Assembly: GCA_023379705.1 (NCBI GenBank)
Contig: JAMCPS010000133.1
Location: 1-48,030, forward strand
Direction: 5' to 3'
Source of the DNA: Campylobacterota bacterium
GTDB lineage: Bacteria; Campylobacterota; Campylobacteria; Campylobacterales; Sulfurimonadaceae
DNA length: 48,030 nt
Position numbers and translations under genes: made by a program. The notes under the pieces were generated by a model. That model was not told the DNA's origin, made no database searches, and was given only the letters and a program-made list of their open reading frames with translations. Of the stretch, positions 18,843-27,560 are shown piece by piece (the first letter of the stretch is position 1; every line of letters starts with the position of its first letter).

Positions 18843-18850
18843 TCTTTTAA
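18834..18850 (+). repeat. Putative att site, tRNA-side copy
   Basis: ACCGCACCATCTTTTAA, covering the end of the tRNA acceptor stem, CCA and eight flanking bases, is repeated exactly at 29965-29981. The match extends upstream with AATCCCC (18824-18830) after three mismatched bases, giving 24 identities in 27. Direct repeats of a tRNA 3' end at both edges are the classical mark of site-specific integration. Confidence 0.7.
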
Positions 18851-18880
18851 ATTTAATATACATTCTTTTTTTCCCCATAC

Positions 18881-19100
18881 TTAATTGGTAACGATCTGTT
18901 CATCTGTTATCTCTTTAAATTCTTTCTCTTTTTGGAAATATTCCTGTACCAATCCATTCGTATATTCATTCAGCACTTGTTCCCATGACTGGTATGGATG
19001 TGCAAAGTAGAAATTAGTCTTTTGAACTTTGCTGATAGGCAAACTTTTTAGGAGTATCACTCGTAATGATGAGGGCATACTGCTTATCGGTTTCATCAGG
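18881..19100 (-). pseudogene. IS30-type transposase remnant, frameshifted
   Basis: The C-terminal end of a DDE transposase resembling the IS30 family. One frame holds NFYFAHPYQSWEQVLNEYTN followed by GLVQEYFQK and ITDEQI, matching the usual block that contains the catalytic Glu. Just upstream, in another frame, the codons read ALIITSDTPKKFAYQQ, equivalent to the ITSDNGKEFA block that contains a catalytic Asp. The change of frame around 19030-19040, with loss of the segment between the blocks, and the absence of the N-terminal two thirds show that it is dead. It lies 38 bases from the tRNA-Leu gene, inside the edge of the putative island. Inverted ends of an IS were not found. Confidence 0.75.
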
Positions 19101-19146
19101 TCAGGGATGGCTTGTTATACATTTCGTAACATAAGCGTAATAATTT

Positions 19147-19159
19147 GAATGTAACATTC
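19147..19159. promoter_or_regulatory. Palindrome upstream of the TonB2-like operon
   Basis: GAATGT-A-ACATTC has perfect 6-base arms around a single central base, 24 bases before the start of the first gene of the operon. It is a possible repressor site. No clear -10/-35 pair can be assigned; TAATAATTT at 19138-19146 just before it is a candidate -10. Confidence 0.35.
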
Positions 19160-19182
19160 GCAAAATACTTTCTGGAGTACAA

Positions 19183-19962
19183 ATGTTTGAAAATAAAAAA
19201 AAGGGTGTTGTCTCTTTAGCACTGAGTTGTTTAATGCTTTCATCTCCCCTGTTAGCCGTACAAAGTAATGAAGAGATGGTTCAATCCGTAATGAAACTGC
19301 GTTCCGAAGTAGAATCGCTTTATTCTAAGATCGATGAAAACAAAGAGAACTATAAATCTCAAATGAAATCGCTCTCTTCTCAAAGCTCAGATAATAAAGC
19401 ACAGCTCAATCGTCAAACAACTTCTAAGAAGTTAGCTCAACTGGAGCTTTCCAAGGTGAAGTCCAATATAGCTATGGCATCTGGGAAAAATATTGAGCTG
19501 ACACCTTTGTTAGAAAATGGAATGGCTTTACTCAAAGAGAATATTCGTAATGGAATCCCGTTTAAAGTAGAAGAGCGCCTTGCTGGTGTGAACAAAATAC
19601 AACAACAGCTTAATGATAAGTTGATCACTCAAGAAAAAGCACTATCATTGGTGTGGGCAGGGTTTGACGATAACCTACGTATGACCAAAGAGATCGGAGT
19701 GTTCAAGCAAGAGATCGTTTTGGATAATAAAAAAGTACTATGTGAAATCGGAAAAATTGGGACAGTTATGATGTTTTTTGCTACAGCCGATAATCGTTTA
19801 GGTTATGTCGTCAAAGAAGGTAACAGTTACAAATATAAGGTAACACAAGATAAAAACGAGAAAGAAAAAATTGCTGCATTGTTCAATGCGTTGAAATTGC
19901 AGATTCGAACAGGGTATTTCCAACTTCCAAATGCCTTGGTAATGATGGAGGGTGGAAAATGA
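19183..19962 (+). CDS. DUF3450 family periplasmic protein of a TonB2-type system
   Basis: A predicted periplasmic protein of 259 residues with a signal peptide (VVSLALSCLMLSSPLLAVQS). A long coiled coil follows (about 30-95; RSEVESLYSKIDENKENYKS), then a globular part with RNGIPFKVEERL and a C-terminal RTGYFQLPNALVMMEG. Length and pattern match DUF3450, which occurs as the first gene of TonB2 energy-transduction operons in marine Gammaproteobacteria. Here too it is followed by a TtpC-like channel protein whose start codon overlaps its stop (ATGA). It probably works with that partner in the periplasm; its precise role is not known. Confidence 0.83.
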   Translation: MFENKKKGVVSLALSCLMLSSPLLAVQSNEEMVQSVMKLRSEVESLYSKIDENKENYKSQMKSLSSQSSDNKAQLNRQTTSKKLAQLELSKVKSNIAMASGKNIELTPLLENGMALLKENIRNGIPFKVEERLAGVNKIQQQLNDKLITQEKALSLVWAGFDDNLRMTKEIGVFKQEIVLDNKKVLCEIGKIGTVMMFFATADNRLGYVVKEGNSYKYKVTQDKNEKEKIAALFNALKLQIRTGYFQLPNALVMMEGGK

Positions 19963-21278
19963 ATAAATTAGTAACAGCCATATTAGCGGCAGCTTTAGGA
20001 TTTGGATCAGCACATGCGGACGAAATTACCAATGCGTATGCAAAAGAGTATGCGTTTTTGAAAGCACAAAAAACTGAATTGCAAAATCGCCTGCAAAAAG
20101 AGAAAAAAGAGCAAGATTTACAAATCGCAAAGCTAAATCAAGAAGTCAGCGGACTTCAAGAACAGTATATTCAAGCAACACGATCCACGGATGCATTGCA
20201 AATGGACGTAAAAAAAACATCAGAAACACTTGACGATGCAACCGGTAACAAGGAAATCGTTTCAAGCGTAGCAATACAGGTAAAAACAGCACTCAGTGAC
20301 TATGGTAGCCCTATTAAAAATGAGTCTATTTCCGATTTGGCCGCAATCGAGCTTGCTTTTAGCGAATCATCACGATTATTTAAAGAGCTTTCGTCGATCC
20401 GTAAAACAAAAGGAGAGTTTTTTCTTCAAGACGGCACCAGCGTTTCAGGCGAGATTGTTCGTGTCGGGAATGTAGCCGCATATGGTATTTCGGCACAAGG
20501 AGCAGGAACGCTTGCTCCGGCGGGGAATGGGACATATAAGCTTTGGAATAAACAAGGACCACAAAGCGAAGCAAAAATGTTAGCCGATGGCAAAATGCCG
20601 GAAGAATTGAATATATTTATTTATGAAACATTAGATAAAGAAGTTGAATTTGAAAAAGAAAAAACATTAAGTGATGTATTAAAAGCGGGTGGTCCAATTG
20701 GGTATTCCATTGTCGCACTTGGATTTTTAGGGTTGTTTTTAGTCATATTACGAGCGCTATTTCTTTACCGTGCAGGTTCTGATGATAAAAAAATTACCCA
20801 GATTGTTTATGAAAAACTAGAAAATGAAAATGCACAAAAAGCTCTTGAAGCGATTGCTTCTTACAAAGGTTCAGCTGCTCGTGTAATTAAATCAGCACTA
20901 CGAAATGTTGGTAGAGATCGCGAACATGTCGAAGACATTGTTATGGAGAGTATTTTAAGTGAAAGTGCTCCACTGGATCGCTTCGGTGGATTTATTTTAG
21001 TACTTGCATCTGTTGGACCATTGTTAGGATTACTTGGTACGGTTACGGGGATGATTGCTACATTTGATAGCATCACTGAGCATGGAACAAGCGATCCAAA
21101 GCTTTTATCCGGTGGTATTTCTGAAGCGTTAGTAACGACTGAATTGGGGCTAATAGTGGCAATACCGTTGCTATTGTTTGGAAACCTGCTCAGCGGATGG
21201 GCAAATAACATTAAAGATGCCATGGAACACGGTGCACTGCATGTAATTAATCTTTATGAGAAAAATCAGGCAAAATAA
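19959..21278 (+). CDS. TtpC-like MotA/TolQ/ExbB proton channel protein with long periplasmic domain
   Basis: A 439-residue member of the ExbB/TolQ superfamily with an N-terminal extension. Residues 1-20 are a signal peptide (AAALGFGSAHADE). Residues about 25-110 are strongly coiled coil. A periplasmic domain continues to about 235. The channel part begins with the helix GPIGYSIVALGFLGLFLVIL (about 246-265), then a cytoplasmic loop, and ends with GPLLGLLGTVTGMIATFD and ALVTTELGLIVAIPLLL, the conserved ExbB helix pair. TtpC of Vibrio has this layout and is essential for TonB2 function. It overlaps the DUF3450 gene by four bases and the next exbB by one. Confidence 0.9.
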   Translation: MNKLVTAILAAALGFGSAHADEITNAYAKEYAFLKAQKTELQNRLQKEKKEQDLQIAKLNQEVSGLQEQYIQATRSTDALQMDVKKTSETLDDATGNKEIVSSVAIQVKTALSDYGSPIKNESISDLAAIELAFSESSRLFKELSSIRKTKGEFFLQDGTSVSGEIVRVGNVAAYGISAQGAGTLAPAGNGTYKLWNKQGPQSEAKMLADGKMPEELNIFIYETLDKEVEFEKEKTLSDVLKAGGPIGYSIVALGFLGLFLVILRALFLYRAGSDDKKITQIVYEKLENENAQKALEAIASYKGSAARVIKSALRNVGRDREHVEDIVMESILSESAPLDRFGGFILVLASVGPLLGLLGTVTGMIATFDSITEHGTSDPKLLSGGISEALVTTELGLIVAIPLLLFGNLLSGWANNIKDAMEHGALHVINLYEKNQAK

Positions 21279-21898
21279 TGGAGCCTATTTTTCAGAGCTT
21301 AACGTTTTTTGTTACGTTTATGAACAACGGCGGGGGGGCGATTATGTGGCCCCTTTTTGTACTCAATTTTATTTTATGGTATGCGATTGGACACCGTTTC
21401 CTAGTTTTACGGCGGGGGAGACAAGGAAATGTACGTTACTTGATAGAAAAGTATGAAACTAAAAAAGAGGAAGAAGAGATTAAGGGAATAGTTGATTGCG
21501 TTGTAATTGACTCCTTGAATACCTATGAAGAGGTAAAAAATCTGAACTTATTACCTCGTCGTCACATTGAGGATGCGATGTTTCCGTATGTACGCGGAAT
21601 ACGAGAATATTCGATTTTGATTAAAACAATTGTTGTTTTGGCACCATTGATTGGGTTGCTTGGAACCGTTAGTGGGATGATCGAGACGTTTGATGCGCTT
21701 CAATCAAGCAGTGGATTGTTTGGACAGGGGGCGAGTATCTCCAGCGGGATATCCAAAGCGCTTTTCACAACTGAGCTGGGATTGGTTGTGGCGGTTCCAG
21801 GCATTATTTTAGGAAAAATATTGGATAAAAAAGAGGAAATGTACTCTTTGGAATTTGAACAAATAAAAGACATTATATGCACAAAGGATAATTCATGA
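21278..21898 (+). CDS. exbB: ExbB2-like biopolymer transport proton channel
   Basis: A 206-residue inner-membrane protein of the ExbB/TolQ family. The first helix lies at about 20-38 (GGGAIMWPLFVLNFILWYAI). The cytoplasmic domain follows, and the conserved two-helix block is at about 118-185 (VVLAPLIGLLGTVSGMIETF and LFTTELGLVVAVPGIILG). It would form the proton channel with ExbD that energises TonB. The start codon overlaps the preceding stop by one base (TAATG), and its stop overlaps exbD by four bases, so translation is tightly coupled. Having a second ExbB-type protein beside a TtpC-like one is the signature of TonB2 systems. Confidence 0.92.
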   Translation: MEPIFQSLTFFVTFMNNGGGAIMWPLFVLNFILWYAIGHRFLVLRRGRQGNVRYLIEKYETKKEEEEIKGIVDCVVIDSLNTYEEVKNLNLLPRRHIEDAMFPYVRGIREYSILIKTIVVLAPLIGLLGTVSGMIETFDALQSSSGLFGQGASISSGISKALFTTELGLVVAVPGIILGKILDKKEEMYSLEFEQIKDIICTKDNS

Positions 21899-22299
21899 GA
21901 CTGCGACAAAAAAATCATCACGTGGATTCGTTGGATCTGTCACCGTTAATTGATATGGTTTTTATCTTGCTTATCTTTTTCATGGTTACGACGACGTTTG
22001 TCAAAGACATGAAAGTGGATCTCAACCGTCCTGCAGCGGCTTCAGCTTCAGCATCAGACGCTAAAACTATACGTGTTTATATTGACAGTGCCAATGAAGT
22101 GTATGTGGACAATCAACCTATAAAAGTGTGGGCTTTGCAATCCAAATTACGAGACATGCTTCGTTCTTCCACAGAGAAATCGGTTTTAGTGGTTTCAGAT
22201 TCCAATATACCAGTCAACTCGCTGATCGATGTAGTGGATGAGTGTCGTATGAGCGGTGCAAAAGAAGTTGCTGTTTCGACGACCAAAGAGATAGGGTAA
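21895..22299 (+). CDS. exbD: ExbD-type biopolymer transport protein
   Basis: A 134-residue protein with a short cytoplasmic N-terminus, one membrane helix (about 18-36, SPLIDMVFILLIFFMVTTTF) and a periplasmic domain. The Asp in LIDMVF is the conserved residue that carries protons in ExbD and TolR. The periplasmic part contains IRVYIDSANEVYVDNQPI and VLVVSDSNIPVNSLIDVVDE, as usual for the family. It sits between exbB (four-base overlap) and tonB (three-base gap), in the order of TonB2 operons. Confidence 0.94.
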   Translation: MRLRQKNHHVDSLDLSPLIDMVFILLIFFMVTTTFVKDMKVDLNRPAAASASASDAKTIRVYIDSANEVYVDNQPIKVWALQSKLRDMLRSSTEKSVLVVSDSNIPVNSLIDVVDECRMSGAKEVAVSTTKEIG

Positions 22300-22302
22300 A
22301 GA

Positions 22303-22929
22303 ATGATTTACAACAATAAAAAAACGAAATCAATTTTTCCTGTTTTTATTGGATTAATTGGCTCGTTGGTGATGGTTTTATTGATCGTGGTACTTAATCG
22401 CCCAGTAGATAAAAAAGAAGAAGTGATAGTAACTAAAAGCAGGATCTTGGATGTAAAACGACAGAGTCAAATACAACAAGCTCAGGCTAAACCTGAGCCT
22501 AAGCCTGAACAAAAACAGGCTCAAGCGAACAATAATGCACTTCCAAATATTGGCTCTATGCTTGGGGGAATTGCGATGAATATTCCAGAACTATCTTTTG
22601 GAGGCTTTATGCAAGATGCGGCATCACTGCTGGAACAAGCTGGAGATGAGAGTGAGGGAAATGCTGATACTCCACCTAAAGTGGTTACGCGTACCGAGAT
22701 GGAATATCCAAGCAATGCTGCTAAAGAGGGTCTGCACGGGTATGTTGTAGTCAATCTTTTAATCAATACTGATGGTAATGTTGAGATGGTTAAAGTACTG
22801 GAGTCTCAGCCGTCAGGCGTATTTGATGAAGCAGCAACCAGAGGGGTAAAAGATTGGAAATTTACACCTGGTAAAAATAAAGGAAAACCGGTTAAGTTGT
22901 GGGCAAAACAAAAGATCAAATTTAATTAG
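22303..22929 (+). CDS. tonB: TonB-family energy transducer
   Basis: A 208-residue protein that would transmit the proton gradient to outer-membrane receptors. It has a short cytoplasmic start, one helix (about 14-32, VFIGLIGSLVMVLLIVVLN), a Pro/Lys/Gln-rich linker (AKPEPKPEQKQAQ), a Gly/Met-rich middle part, and a C-terminal TonB domain (about 128-208) with YPSNAAKEGLHGYVVVNLLI, LESQPSGVFDEAA and DWKFTPGKNKG. The linker is short, as in TonB2 proteins. It is the fifth gene of the operon and distinct from the TonB at 32829-33512. Confidence 0.93.
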   Translation: MIYNNKKTKSIFPVFIGLIGSLVMVLLIVVLNRPVDKKEEVIVTKSRILDVKRQSQIQQAQAKPEPKPEQKQAQANNNALPNIGSMLGGIAMNIPELSFGGFMQDAASLLEQAGDESEGNADTPPKVVTRTEMEYPSNAAKEGLHGYVVVNLLINTDGNVEMVKVLESQPSGVFDEAATRGVKDWKFTPGKNKGKPVKLWAKQKIKFN

Positions 22930-22938
22930 GACTGTATT

Positions 22939-24210
22939 GTGATAAAAAAAATTCTACTGGTATTGATGCTAATGGTGTGTGCAAATAGTGCAGATGAAAA
23001 TACCAAAACAGGTGAAGTTGATCATATGGCTATTGCGATAGCAATGGTTTATGATGGAAAATATGATGCTGCTAAATCGGAATTGGACCTAGTCGATATC
23101 AATTCTTCAGAGTTGGATCGTGCTAAATTTTATACAATAAAAGGGACGTTGGCATCTAAAACAAACCTGCATGAACAAGCCGTAGAAAATTTTATTAAAG
23201 CGATTGATGAAACCAAAAAATTGGTGTATTTTTCCCCTAAAGAAGCTCAAGATAAAAAGCGTAAGTACCTTTTTAAAATCGGCAGCAAATCAAAGGTAGT
23301 GCAAGAGATCAAAATTGATCCTGAGTTTGAACGTAATAAAGAAATAAAAATTGAACGTCTATATGCCTATATTTCACAATCTTATTACAAATTAAAAGAG
23401 TATAAAAAAAGCGTTGAAGCGCTCGATTTGTCTGGTGAAAATGGACGAAATAAGTCTGGATTATTTGCTTTTAGGGCAGATTGTTATTGGAAAGTTGGTG
23501 AGCATTCTAATGCGATGGAAGCGCTCAATTACGGTTATAAAAAATTCTCTGATGTTCAATTGCTTAAACAAAAGTATTTTTATTTGTCTGAACTCAAGCT
23601 ATATAAGGCAGCAGTAGAAACAGCCAAGGTTTACATTGATAAAGCAGGAAAAAAAGAAGATGATTATCTTTATCTTGCACAAATGTTAATACAGGCCAAA
23701 CAAACAGAAGATGCGATAATGATTCTTGAAGAGGGGAAAATGATTTTTCCATCCAATCCAACATTTGGACTTATGTTGACCAATGTGTATCTTAAAAAAG
23801 AGATGCCTCACACTGGTGCAACGATCTTGGAGAACACTGCCAATATAGATCAAAAATATCTTAAAGACTCTGTTGAGGCTTTTCGCCAAGTCAAAGATTA
23901 TTCGCATGCTTTATATCTTAATTTACATGTAGTAGATCAAAAAGACAACATTAAACAAAAAATTGCGATGCATTTAGAGAGAGGTGAGTTTGAGCAAATT
24001 ACCGGTCTAAAAGACGCGATGATGAGAAATGGGATGCATGATGATGAAAATATGATCTATGTACTAGCCTATTCATATTATATGGTTGGAGATTATGAAA
24101 ATGCAGAGATATACCTGCAGTTGATAAACGATAATGATCTGTTTCAAAAAGCGACAATTATCCGAAAGAATATTGAAAAATGTAAAGTTAATCCAAGGGA
24201 GTGTGTCTGA
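22939..24210 (+). CDS. Tetratricopeptide-repeat protein of the TonB operon
   Basis: A predicted exported protein of 423 residues. The signal peptide is MIKKILLVLMLMVCANSADE, starting at a GTG. The rest is helical with TPR-like repeats, for example IAMVYDGKYDAAKSELDLV, LHEQAVENFIKAI, YKLKEYKKSVEALDL, LYKAAVETAKVYIDKAGK and the last YMVGDYENAEIYLQLI. TPR proteins recur as the last partner of TonB2 clusters, probably as periplasmic scaffolds. It follows tonB by nine bases, and its stop overlaps the receptor start (TGATG), tying it to the receptor. Confidence 0.87.
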   Translation: MIKKILLVLMLMVCANSADENTKTGEVDHMAIAIAMVYDGKYDAAKSELDLVDINSSELDRAKFYTIKGTLASKTNLHEQAVENFIKAIDETKKLVYFSPKEAQDKKRKYLFKIGSKSKVVQEIKIDPEFERNKEIKIERLYAYISQSYYKLKEYKKSVEALDLSGENGRNKSGLFAFRADCYWKVGEHSNAMEALNYGYKKFSDVQLLKQKYFYLSELKLYKAAVETAKVYIDKAGKKEDDYLYLAQMLIQAKQTEDAIMILEEGKMIFPSNPTFGLMLTNVYLKKEMPHTGATILENTANIDQKYLKDSVEAFRQVKDYSHALYLNLHVVDQKDNIKQKIAMHLERGEFEQITGLKDAMMRNGMHDDENMIYVLAYSYYMVGDYENAEIYLQLINDNDLFQKATIIRKNIEKCKVNPRECV

Positions 24211-27200
24211 TGAAACGATTGTTCGGTGCTATTTTTATCGTTTTAGGGGTAGTATCGCCCCTGTTTGGTGATGCTGTTGGAACTTTTAGCCTTTATATAT
24301 TTAATCAAGGAACCGCATTGGCGAACAATGAGGTACGACTTGATAGACAGAACAGCTACTATACCGATAAGGATGGTAGTTTAAGAATAGAGCTCTCTTT
24401 GGGTAAGCATCAAGTTGAGGTGTTTGCAAAAAATAAACAAGGAAGCAATCTAGGCTACTCGAAAAAACAAGTGGAGATAAAAGAGGGAAAAAATACCCAA
24501 TTGATTGTCTCATTTGAAAATGAAAAGGAACCAAGTCTATTACTTGAAACACCGGATGATAATAAAGAGAGCGGAATTAAAAAAATAGATACAACGAAGA
24601 TGGGAATACTAAAAGGGGTAGTATTGAGTGATGATAAGCGTCATCCTATTGCTAATGCTCGCCTATTTGTCAAAGGGACATCTATTGATGTGCGAAGTGA
24701 TACGAATGGCCATTTTTCTTTGTCGATTCCTGCGGAACAAAATATTTCTATATCGGTAGTGCACTCTGAGTATAGTTCAAAAACATTGAATAATCTTGTT
24801 GTAGCAAAAGGTGTTGTAAAAGATCAAAATGTTTTATTAACACCTGCTAGTGTTGAACTTGAAGAATTTGTGGTATTGGCCCCTAAAGTCGGCGGATCTA
24901 TCAGCAGTGTTATGCTGGAAGAAAAAGAGAGTCAATCTATTTCGAACATCTTAAGTTCTGAAGAAATGTCGAAAAAGGGAGATAGCGACGCTGCTGCGGC
25001 ACTAAAACGTGTAACGGGAGTCACTCTTATAGGTGGAAAAAGTATTTATGTACGTGGTCTTGGGGATCGTTATTCGAATATCGAGATGAACTCCATGCCT
25101 ATTCCATCACCGGATCCTACTAAGCGTGTTGTTCCGTTGGACATCTTTTCATCAGGTGTTATTGAATCAATGAAGGTACAAAAAAGTGGTACACCTGATG
25201 TTCCAGCCAGTTTTGGTGGTGGATATATCGATATACGTACTAAACATGATGCGAACGACAACTATCTTAGAGTCTCAATGGAGACTAAAGGCAATTCAAA
25301 TACGGGGAAAAGTGTTGATGGATATCAAGGTGGAGGATCGGACTGGAAAGGGTTTGATGATGGATACCGAGCAATACCGGCAGAGATTTTAAATAATTCT
25401 CAGGTTGTGGTAGGAGAGCGTATGAAAGCCTTTACTACATCCTATTTTACGCAAGATGAGTTGTCAAAATTTACCCAAAATTCTCTCACAAGAAATTATG
25501 ATGTTACTCAAACTAAACTTCCTTATGGGTTTAAGGGTTTTATTGAAGGGGCCTACAAACTACAGCTTGATGATAAGAACAAAATCAGTTTTTTTGGAAA
25601 CTATGGATATGAGCAGGATCATAAATTTAGAGAAGAGTCGTATGCACGGTATGAATATGACCAAGCTACGGGTGAACTCGAAATAGAGCCACAACAGTAT
25701 GGTACGTTGCGCAATACCACAAGTAAATATAAGCATGCTGCCTTATTCAATCTTGGATATAACTATGATGATGTGTTGAAGCTTCAATACACTAAACTTT
25801 ATTCGCATAATGCGGATGATTCTACTAGGATAGCCAGTGGGATCATGGGATCAAATGATGAAAATATGACCAGATACTATTTGGATTGGGAAGAGCGTAC
25901 ACTTGATGTCAATCAGATCAACGGGACATTTGATTATCTTTTATATGACCATCCATCGACTTTGACATTTGGTATTGAGGAGGCTGCTTCTAAGCTCTAT
26001 CAACCGAATAATTATCAGTATGTCTATCGAAATGAAGGGGTGCCGTATTTGGATAATAGAATATCCAATAATATTGCCAACAATCTTCAATCCGATGATG
26101 AGGTTTCAGCTTTTTATGTTACTAATAAATTAAACTATGAAATCTTTTCACCTGAAGATTATCTTGAAGTGGGTATTGCAGTAAGCAGTAAACAACGCAA
26201 ATCCCGACAAAACAAATATTATTTGCGTAAACTTGGTGGTTCTTCGATAGTGGATGATATTGATATGACGGGAAGTATCGAATCAATTTATGATGAATAT
26301 GTTCGTGCAGATATTCCCTATAATGAGAGACCGTTTATTGTAGGGCAGTTATTTAATCCAGCAGATTATTTTGACGCTGAGGTGGATGAGAAAAGTTATT
26401 ATGTAAGTGCATTTTTGAATCCTACGAAACAGATTGAAATGCTGGTTGGATTTCGCGATGTCGGATTTGAGCAAGTCGTGTATCAGTATAAAGAGGATCG
26501 TGAAAATCCTGACATGACAAAGCGCCGTCTAATCCAAAGGATACCCGAATCGTTGACTTTAAATGGTATTTTTCCAAGTATAAGTTTGAAATACAAAGTG
26601 GATGATAAAAACCATATCGATACGGCGATTTCAAAAACTTATATTGTTCCTGATTTACGGGAGTTTACGGATGGCGAATATTTTCACCCTTATGATGTTG
26701 CAACGGTTGTAGGTAATCCTGAACTTAAAAACACCAATATATATAGTATCGATTTGAAATACAGCCATTTTTTCTCCGATACGGAAAATATTAAATTTGG
26801 ACTTTTTTATAAATTGTTGGATAAACCGATAGAAGATGTTCAAATTCCATCTTCTTCATTACCCATCTATTCCTTTGACAATGCCGATTCGGCTACTCTG
26901 TATGGATTTGAAGTCGATGGACGGAAAGAGCTTGATTTTATTTCTTCTATGCTGAATGGGTATTTTATTTCAGGAAATTTTTCTTACACCGATTCAGACG
27001 TAACGCTTAGAAAAGAGCAAGAGGCTATCTATACCAATAATCATCGACAGCTACAAGGGCTTTCTCAAACGGTTTTGAACTTTTCATGCGGCTATGAGAC
27101 ATCGGAGCGCTCGGCAGTCTTTTCATACAATCAAATGGGAGAACGTATCCGTAAAGTTGGTATGATTGATGATATTGAACGTTTTCCTGATATTTATGAG

Positions 27201-27377
27201 TTTCCAGCGTCGGTATTAGACTTTGTTTGGATGGAGAAATTCACCCCATCCTTCAGTGGTCAACTTAAACTTCAAAATATTTTAGATGAAGAGACCATAT
27301 GGAAACAAGGCGGTCGTGTTACCAACCGTTATAAACTTGGTCAAAATTTTTCTTTTGGTATCACTTACAAATATTAA
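24210..27377 (+). CDS. TonB-dependent outer-membrane receptor
   Basis: A receptor of 1055 residues. After the signal peptide (MKRLFGAIFIVLGVVSPLFG) comes an Ig-like peptidase-regulatory segment (about 15-100), then a second carboxypeptidase-regulatory-like domain (about 130-215, with GVVLSDDKRHPIANARLFVK). The plug follows (about 220-345; AAALKRVTGVTLIGGKSIYV, then SGTPDVPASFGGGYIDIRTK). The rest is the 22-strand barrel, ending in the aromatic GITYKY. I chose the ATG at 24210, which overlaps the TPR stop and has AAGGGAG upstream, over a GTG nine bases earlier. Two N-terminal domains and a long barrel are typical of receptors for large or polymeric ligands, but the ligand cannot be read from sequence. 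Confidence 0.94.
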   Translation: MKRLFGAIFIVLGVVSPLFGDAVGTFSLYIFNQGTALANNEVRLDRQNSYYTDKDGSLRIELSLGKHQVEVFAKNKQGSNLGYSKKQVEIKEGKNTQLIVSFENEKEPSLLLETPDDNKESGIKKIDTTKMGILKGVVLSDDKRHPIANARLFVKGTSIDVRSDTNGHFSLSIPAEQNISISVVHSEYSSKTLNNLVVAKGVVKDQNVLLTPASVELEEFVVLAPKVGGSISSVMLEEKESQSISNILSSEEMSKKGDSDAAAALKRVTGVTLIGGKSIYVRGLGDRYSNIEMNSMPIPSPDPTKRVVPLDIFSSGVIESMKVQKSGTPDVPASFGGGYIDIRTKHDANDNYLRVSMETKGNSNTGKSVDGYQGGGSDWKGFDDGYRAIPAEILNNSQVVVGERMKAFTTSYFTQDELSKFTQNSLTRNYDVTQTKLPYGFKGFIEGAYKLQLDDKNKISFFGNYGYEQDHKFREESYARYEYDQATGELEIEPQQYGTLRNTTSKYKHAALFNLGYNYDDVLKLQYTKLYSHNADDSTRIASGIMGSNDENMTRYYLDWEERTLDVNQINGTFDYLLYDHPSTLTFGIEEAASKLYQPNNYQYVYRNEGVPYLDNRISNNIANNLQSDDEVSAFYVTNKLNYEIFSPEDYLEVGIAVSSKQRKSRQNKYYLRKLGGSSIVDDIDMTGSIESIYDEYVRADIPYNERPFIVGQLFNPADYFDAEVDEKSYYVSAFLNPTKQIEMLVGFRDVGFEQVVYQYKEDRENPDMTKRRLIQRIPESLTLNGIFPSISLKYKVDDKNHIDTAISKTYIVPDLREFTDGEYFHPYDVATVVGNPELKNTNIYSIDLKYSHFFSDTENIKFGLFYKLLDKPIEDVQIPSSSLPIYSFDNADSATLYGFEVDGRKELDFISSMLNGYFISGNFSYTDSDVTLRKEQEAIYTNNHRQLQGLSQTVLNFSCGYETSERSAVFSYNQMGERIRKVGMIDDIERFPDIYEFPASVLDFVWMEKFTPSFSGQLKLQNILDEETIWKQGGRVTNRYKLGQNFSFGITYKY

Positions 27378-27395
27378 TAGTCCTATTGTTTTATC

Positions 27396-27429
27396 GGCCA
27401 GATAGAGTGTCATCTGGCCATTTGATTCT
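27396..27429 (+). terminator. Terminator-like hairpin after the receptor gene
   Basis: GGCCAGAT (27396-27403) pairs perfectly with ATCTGGCC (27412-27419) around an eight-base loop, 19 bases after the receptor stop, followed by ATTTGATTCT. It probably ends the TonB2-like operon. Confidence 0.65.
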
Positions 27430-27508
27430 GCATAACACTTCATATTCTGAATAAGCTGTCAAGTTACATTTAATACATAACATGAAAATAAATTAAAGTC
27501 TAAATCAC

Positions 27509-27514
27509 TATAAT
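27509..27514 (+). promoter_or_regulatory. -10 box of the small lipoprotein gene
   Basis: TATAAT lies 47 bases before the ATG at 27561, in an otherwise AT-rich gap (27430-27560) in which nothing else stands out. Confidence 0.45.
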
Positions 27515-27560
27515 ATTTTTGTGATCTCTTTACAATATTCAAATAAAAGGGGGGGATATT

